DNA of 21,393 bases, taken from positions 1-21,393 of the forward strand of contig JAJRWB010000015.1 of the NCBI GenBank assembly GCA_024276995.1. Direction: 5' to 3'. The position numbers and the translations under genes were made by a program. Numbering within the stretch: position 1 is the first letter of the stretch; every line of letters begins with the position of its first letter. The notes beneath the pieces were generated by a model. That model ran no database searches and had not been told where the DNA came from. It saw only the letters and a list, made by a program, of their open reading frames with translations. This DNA is from Candidatus Eiseniibacteriota bacterium. Its GTDB lineage: Bacteria > Orphanbacterota > Orphanbacteria > Orphanbacterales > Orphanbacteraceae. Positions 17,254 to 21,393 of the stretch are shown here, piece by piece.

Positions 17254-18422
17254 CGTTTTTTCCTCGAGAGAAACCCGACGCCTAAGAGCCACTCTTCCAT
17301 CCTCGGGATGAGGTCATACGTGTACTCCGCGCAGAGGTGATTCCCCTCCTCGAAGAAGAGGAGTTTCTTTTCGCACCGGGCTTCGTCGAAGATCTTACGC
17401 GCATCGTCGGGGGGGATGAGAACATCCTCTCCCCCGCCGATCACGAGAAGGGGCGACCGGATCTTCTCCACCATGCCGCGCAAGGAGAAGGATTTCGCCC
17501 ACCTGTCGAAGGACCTCTTCGATCCGTCGCGGAAGAGAAACTTCACCTGGTCGCGGATCAGGGGGAGCATGAAGTCGGCGTAATTTGAGGGATCGTACGG
17601 GGCGGTCACCGTGATCGCCGCCGCGATCCTCTCGTCGTGGGCGGCGATGCGCAGCGCGAGATTCCCTCCATACGAGAGACCGAGAATGCCGATTCTCCTC
17701 CTGTCGATCCTGGGGAGTTTCACGAGATAGTTGATCACCGCGCGCCCCACCTTTTCGTACTCCATCACCATGGGAAGTTTTTCCCACATCTCTCCCATGC
17801 CCGGACCGTCGAAGGCGAGCGAGGCCACTCCTCGATCGAGAAGAGAGGAGGCGAAAAAGTGCATCTCCTCCTTCGAGCTGTCCGCACCGGAAAGAAGAAT
17901 GACCAGTGGGAAGGTCCCCCTTCGCTTCGGAACACGAAGATACCCGGGCATCCGGTGGTTCCGAAAACGGATCGTCACCTCGGTGCACGGAGGATCGAAG
18001 AGGGCGGCGGCGTACCGGTAACATTCGGCGCAGCGGGCGTAGAGTTCACGCCGGCGCTCCACCTCGTCGTAGAGGGGAAACTGCGCCATCTGGTACGCCG
18101 CGGAAGCGTAGAGATAGTTTTCCCTGGCGGTGACGAGCCGGGAATCCTCCAGCGCGGCGCGACCGTAGATCTCCCTCTTCTCACCGACCCTGCGCCACCC
18201 GTCGATCCATTCCTCCCACGAGTGGATCGACCCGAGCGCCTCCCTCACGTCGAGGAAGTTCGATCCCATCACGAGGGGGCGGATGTAGTAGAGATCGGGG
18301 AGCACCCGTTTCGCACCGAAAATGCGAAAGAGCGTGTCGAGGGTCGCCTTCGTGGCAAAGCGCGAACGGAGCATCCAGGAGAAGGGGATCTCGTTCGAGC
18401 CGGTGTGTTCCTCTTTTTTCAT
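17250..18422 (-). CDS. Alpha/beta hydrolase, FrsA / pseudooxynicotine-hydrolase-like
   Basis: A soluble 390-residue alpha/beta hydrolase. The N-terminal helical region (about 65-140, with WEEWIDGWRRVG, AYQMAQF and YARCAECYRYAAALF) matches the cap found in FrsA-like and 2,6-dihydroxypseudooxynicotine-hydrolase-like enzymes. The catalytic triad is visible: Ser250 in GLSYGG, Asp333 in GGGEDVLIP and His362 in EGNHLC. LLSGADSSKEEM (177-188) supplies the oxyanion region. ATG 18422 has GGGGG and GAGGA upstream. An in-frame GTG at 18476 lies at the predicted transcription start and is unlikely. First gene of the operon, coupled to pabB by a GTGA overlap. Substrate is unknown; ester or carbon-carbon hydrolysis are both possible in this group. 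Confidence 0.85.
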   Translation of the reverse strand: MKKEEHTGSNEIPFSWMLRSRFATKATLDTLFRIFGAKRVLPDLYYIRPLVMGSNFLDVREALGSIHSWEEWIDGWRRVGEKREIYGRAALEDSRLVTARENYLYASAAYQMAQFPLYDEVERRRELYARCAECYRYAAALFDPPCTEVTIRFRNHRMPGYLRVPKRRGTFPLVILLSGADSSKEEMHFFASSLLDRGVASLAFDGPGMGEMWEKLPMVMEYEKVGRAVINYLVKLPRIDRRRIGILGLSYGGNLALRIAAHDERIAAAITVTAPYDPSNYADFMLPLIRDQVKFLFRDGSKRSFDRWAKSFSLRGMVEKIRSPLLVIGGGEDVLIPPDDARKIFDEARCEKKLLFFEEGNHLCAEYTYDLIPRMEEWLLGVGFLSRKKR

Positions 18423-18487
18423 GGAAACCCCCGTCCTCACGGTCGGTCGCACGCATCGATGAAGAGAGTATCTCACGGTGCCCGGTC

Positions 18488-18516
18488 ATGATACTGTACA
18501 AATGTGCAGGAATCAA
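18488..18516 (-). promoter_or_regulatory. Promoter of the hydrolase-pabB-dinB-DUF72-helicase operon
   Basis: Minus-strand TTGATT (18511-18516), exactly 17 bases, then TATCAT (18488-18493). Transcription would start near 18481, giving a leader of about 60 bases to ATG 18422. It is the best promoter match upstream of the five coupled genes. Confidence 0.65.
18494..18509 (-). promoter_or_regulatory. LexA/SOS-box-like operator between -35 and -10
   Basis: The promoter spacer contains CTGCACATTTGTACAG, a 16-bp imperfect palindrome. It fits CTG-N10-CAG and matches the E. coli LexA consensus CTGTATATATATACAG at 12 of 16 positions by my count. The two 8-bp half-sites agree at six positions. A repressor bound here would cover both promoter elements. 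LexA boxes differ between phyla, so the assignment rests on symmetry, position and the presence of dinB downstream. Confidence 0.55.
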
Positions 18517-18616
18517 GGGGAATCGGGGGAATGGGCCGGAACGGGGTCTTTTCCTGTAACTGCTCTGATTATAGGGTGTTCGGGCGCGATCCGGGCGTGA
18601 CCGCGCCGATGCGTCG

Positions 18617-21252
18617 CTACCGCTTCAGGTCGAGCGGGAAGAGTGATTCCATGCCGTTGCTCGCATGGGGAATCAGCCCGGTGATCGGCGCCGTTTCGCC
18701 GTTCCGGTTGTAAGAGCCGGTCGCATCGAAACGGTCGACCACGTCCCCGCCGCGACACTCGAACCGGGGCGGCGGGAGCTTGTCGTCCTGGAACCACCGG
18801 CTGTCGTAATTCTCCCGATAGTACGGCGTGAGATCGACGTACTCCCCCTGTTTGAGAGTGAACACGGCGTGACTGCCGGCGTAGTCATTCGTCACAACAA
18901 CATTCGTCAGCCGCGCACCGTCGGGGGTGATCCCGCCGGTGATCACCGTGCTTCTTCCCCCGTTATCCGTGTAGCTCACCGAGAAATCGTCCTCCTGCCA
19001 CACGATCGATACATCGGGCATCAGGCTGCTGTGGGGAGTAAACAACACCGTGTGTTCCGATCCGTCCCCCATCCGGATGTTCGCCCAGAATCGGAACGAC
19101 GTCTGGGTCATGGGAAACGCCTTCACGCTGTCGACCGGGATGCCGATGAGATACGGCGACGGCGCCCCCTCGATTCCCTTGTAGACCGCTCTTATGTCGG
19201 CGGATCCGAAAACGGCCGCCTGCGGAAACGTCACGAGCGCGTAATCTTCATACTGCCAGGAATTGATGGGGACCACCTCCGTCCCGTTCACCGTGAAGAC
19301 CAAGTCGGCGAAAAGATCCCCCACTCCCCCCCACGTCCCATTGATCCTCGCTCTTCCTCCCGGAAGCACGGAGATCGGGTAGAAACCGGTGATCGCCGCC
19401 GCCTCGACCCCCTCCGAGGCGACGATGAAATCGAAACCGATGCTCTCCATGCCGCGCACGATCACGGTGACCGGACCACTCACCGCTCCGTCGGGAACGG
19501 TCGCCACGATCGATGTGTCGGTCCAGCCGAGGATCTCCCCCGCGTCCGTTCCGTAGAAGAGGAGCCGGCTATCCGCCTCGCGGTAATGGAAGTCGGTCCC
19601 CCTGACGATGATCGTGTCGCCCACATCGCCGCTGTCGGGACTGAGCGATTCGATCACGAGAACCTTCAGGCTGTAGTGGACTCCGTTGCTCCTCTTCCCG
19701 TCGCGCTCCACATAGAGGAAACCGCCCGCGATCCCCCGCGGAGCATCGACCCGGATCAACGTGTTGCCGACGTAAGAGGGCGTCCCCGACGGCGTGGCGT
19801 TGAAGAGCACCCTCACTTTCGAATCGTCGGCGCCGAAGCCAGTCCCCTCGATGGCGACCTCGTCGTCGGGGCGGAACCGGTCGGGGTCGATCGACGTGAT
19901 CACCGGCGCTCCGGCGCTGAACGCGGCGCTCTCGGAGTTCACCACGATACCGCCGAACTCGATCGACGCCCTGGCACTGTCGGCGGCGCCGAGGGAGGGC
20001 GCCGATCCGTTCAGTTCGAAAGTGAACTTCCCGTGCGCCGCCGTGGCGATCGTGCCGGTCGCCTCGCCGTTGAGGAAGAGATTCACCGCCCCGTTGTAGA
20101 CGTTGTGCGGTTCGATGATTCCGCCGTACTCGTCGTCCTCCGCCGAAGGGACGTATTGGACCTCGCCACGTACGATCCCGCCACTGTCGGCGGTCGCCTC
20201 GGTGATCTTCACCTCGAGAGACGGGACGAAGACCTCGAGAACCTTCACACCCGCCTCGGCGATGTTCGGCATGATGAACGCCGCCTGGCTCTTGACGCAC
20301 TCGTAATCGATGTACGGCCTTCCCCTGTCCGTGCCGGCGTCTTTCCCTGCGAGAACGCCGAACCACTCGGGCTTCGGCGTGTCGTCCCGGCAGAGCTTCA
20401 CCCCATTTACTCCATACATATGGAGAGTGGGAATGTAGTCGGCGTCGGTGAGGCTCGGGGAGGGGTAAGGATTGTCCGGCCGGATCAGCGGCTTGAACCG
20501 GTCGGTGCGGATCGTCCGGTTCGTCGGGAGCGACCGGTTCGTGAGGCGCGCCATCATCTCGAAGACCTCTTCGTACCGGTTCGCCCCTTTCAGCTCCTGG
20601 ACGAAACCGTAGTTCGGACTGTTCGCCGTGGCGTACTCCCGGGCGTCGAGGAGCTTGCACAGATCCTCCATCGGGTCGGGATCGCCGTAGAAGAGGGTCA
20701 CATCGATATCGATCCCGACGTCCTGGGCCGTGAACTGCGGCGGATGGCTGTCGTTCCTCGTGTGGGGGGGGCACCCCATGTCGGCGATCAGGTGGAGCGT
20801 CTGGCCGAGGAAGCGATACGCCTTCGCCATCTCGAGCTCCCGATCCTTCACCGACGTGCTCCGGAGCGCTTTGGCGAGGGATTCCTTCGCCTTCGGCCAG
20901 CTGTGGGGATTCTCCGGCGAGGACGACCATTCCTTCGCGTTGTGGAGGTACGAATTCGGGATCTGGAACGTCCACAAGTGCGTTTCGAGCCACGTCGCAC
21001 GGTCGGAGAGCGCCTTGCTCCCGCCGTCGATGCCGAGGGGGTCGTAGAAATGCGTGAGCGACGAAGGGCCCCACGGCTCGTCCTCCATCCATCCTCCCTC
21101 GGTGATCCATGTGAACGGCATGTAGGAGCGCTCCACCTCGTCGGGGTAGGAAATGTACGAATCCCCGGTGAACGCGGGACCTTTGAGGAGGGGAGCGTCG
21201 TTGTTGTTCCAGTTGAATTCGTATCTCCGGAAGCGCCCGCCGGCGAAATCGG
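18617..21252 (-). pseudogene. 5'-truncated zinc phospholipase C-like protein with IPT/TIG domains
   Basis: The frame runs unbroken from the insertion-element edge at 21252 to a TAG at 18617, about 878 residues, and its beginning is missing. From an internal GTG at 21136 it would give 839 residues. That version has no signal peptide and no real ribosome-binding site, while coding-like sequence continues upstream (RRYEFNWNNNDAPLLKGP). The first third resembles zinc-dependent phospholipase C/S1-P1 nuclease proteins. It has THFYDPLG, and HLIADMGCPPHTRNDSH (115-131 from that GTG) holds the metal-ligand His/Asp residues. At least two, probably three, IPT/TIG Ig-like domains follow (for example PVITSIDPDRFRPDDEVAIEGTGFG and VIESLSPDSGDVGDTIIVRGTDF). 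The rest is unrecognised. The intact protein was probably exported. Confidence 0.72.
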
Positions 21253-21255
21253 TGC

Positions 21256-21297
21256 CTATTCCGCTGAATCTGAACAGCTATTCCGGTTTATCTGAAC
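21256..21297 (+). repeat. Two tandem terminal repeats, 22-bp period
   Basis: CTATTCCG-N4-ATCTGAAC occurs at 21256-21275 and again at 21278-21297. The copies are identical except for the central four bases (CTGA versus GTTT). Spaced multiple repeats at the ends are typical transposase-binding sites in IS21-family elements. Confidence 0.8.
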
Positions 21298-21349
21298 GCA
21301 TCCGCTCACCGATCTTGGTCGGAGCGTAGCGACGCCTCCGTTTCGTTGT

Positions 21350-21393
21350 CTACTTCATTTCTGTTTCGGTTTTATTCTCCTTTCTGAGAGAAG
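21350..21393 (-). CDS. Possible C-terminal end of IstB (partial)
   Basis: A minus-strand frame entering from the window edge reads SLRKENKTETEMK and then TAG at 21350-21352. IS21 helper ATPases (IstB) often end in a KGES(L/M)RK-type sequence, and this frame begins at the expected SLRK. Its position, about 100 bp inside the terminal repeats, fits the istB side of the element. Only 13 codons are visible, so this is a suggestion rather than an identification. Confidence 0.4.
   Translation of the reverse strand, partial: SLRKENKTETEMK

Larger units (their letters stand above)
21253..21393 (-). mobile_element. Terminus of an IS21-family-like insertion sequence (partial)
   Basis: The end begins TGCCTATTCCG on the plus strand, the TG...CA end style of IS21-family elements. 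Their ends also carry several spaced TATTCCG...TGAAC repeats, as here. The boundary coincides with the point where the phospholipase-like frame loses its N-terminal coding sequence. The DNA inside is visibly more AT-rich than its surroundings. It contains a hairpin (21320-21340, CGGA/TCCG with inner GCGT/ACGC) and the tail of a reading frame. The element continues beyond the window, so its transposase genes cannot be checked here. Confidence 0.65.

Noticed and set aside
18568-18573. Minus-strand TATAAT upstream of the dinB operon
   Set aside because: No -35 is found at 16-18 bases, and the TTGATT-N17-TATCAT promoter nearer the gene is much better formed.
18665-21295. Plus-strand open frame of 876 codons opposite the phospholipase/TIG gene
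   Set aside because: It is antisense to recognisable zinc-site and TIG motifs and crosses the IS boundary, so it is not a gene.

Overview
The window is GC-rich bacterial DNA with densely packed genes, many GTG/TTG starts and 4-base start/stop overlaps. The secreted protein at 8449-11523 ends in a FlgD-like Ig domain of the kind used as a C-terminal sorting or attachment tail (NPFNPTTTIRFELP...YDVAGRRVRTL...GIYFYRL...KKMMLIR). Together with FG-GAP and ASPIC/UnbV repeats and GC content, this suggests an FCB-related candidate lineage of the Eisenbacteria/Krumholzibacteriota/Latescibacteria type. That placement is an inference from protein style, not a taxonomic result.

Left part (1-5501). On the minus strand, a YprB/MrfB-like exonuclease gene is translationally coupled to guaB (IMP dehydrogenase), and a terminator candidate follows guaB. 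Upstream lies a TMTC-like polytopic membrane glycosyltransferase. It is transcribed divergently from a sulfatase-like lipoprotein of the alkaline-phosphatase superfamily, and only about 50 bp separate the two genes.

Middle (5502-11523, plus strand). An EamA/DMT exporter, an NAD-type malic enzyme and a large secreted protein follow, each with its own promoter candidate. The secreted protein has two copies of an unrecognised ~215-residue module, a seven-blade FG-GAP/VCBS propeller, an ASPIC/UnbV domain and a sorting tail. Its gene converges on, and overlaps by 11 bp, the end of the next operon.

Right part (11513-18516, minus strand). This is a tight five-gene operon: alpha/beta hydrolase, pabB, dinB (DNA polymerase IV), DUF72 protein, and an MrfA/YprA-type DEAD helicase with a C-terminal four-cysteine cluster. 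The first three junctions are 4-base GTGA/GTGA/TTGA overlaps. The only good promoter upstream is TTGATT-N17-TATCAT. Its spacer contains a 16-bp imperfect palindrome, CTGCACATTTGTACAG, resembling a LexA/SOS box. The natural reading is a damage-inducible operon that carries translesion polymerase and helicase together with a folate-pathway enzyme and a hydrolase. The helicase's usual partner nuclease (the MrfB homologue) lies about 9 kb away next to guaB.

Right edge (18617-21393). A zinc-phospholipase-C-like protein with IPT/TIG domains is cut at its 5' end by what looks like the istB-side terminus of an IS21-family element. That terminus has a TG end, two 22-bp-spaced terminal repeats and a short IstB-like C-terminal reading frame. 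No rRNA, tRNA or CRISPR array was seen.
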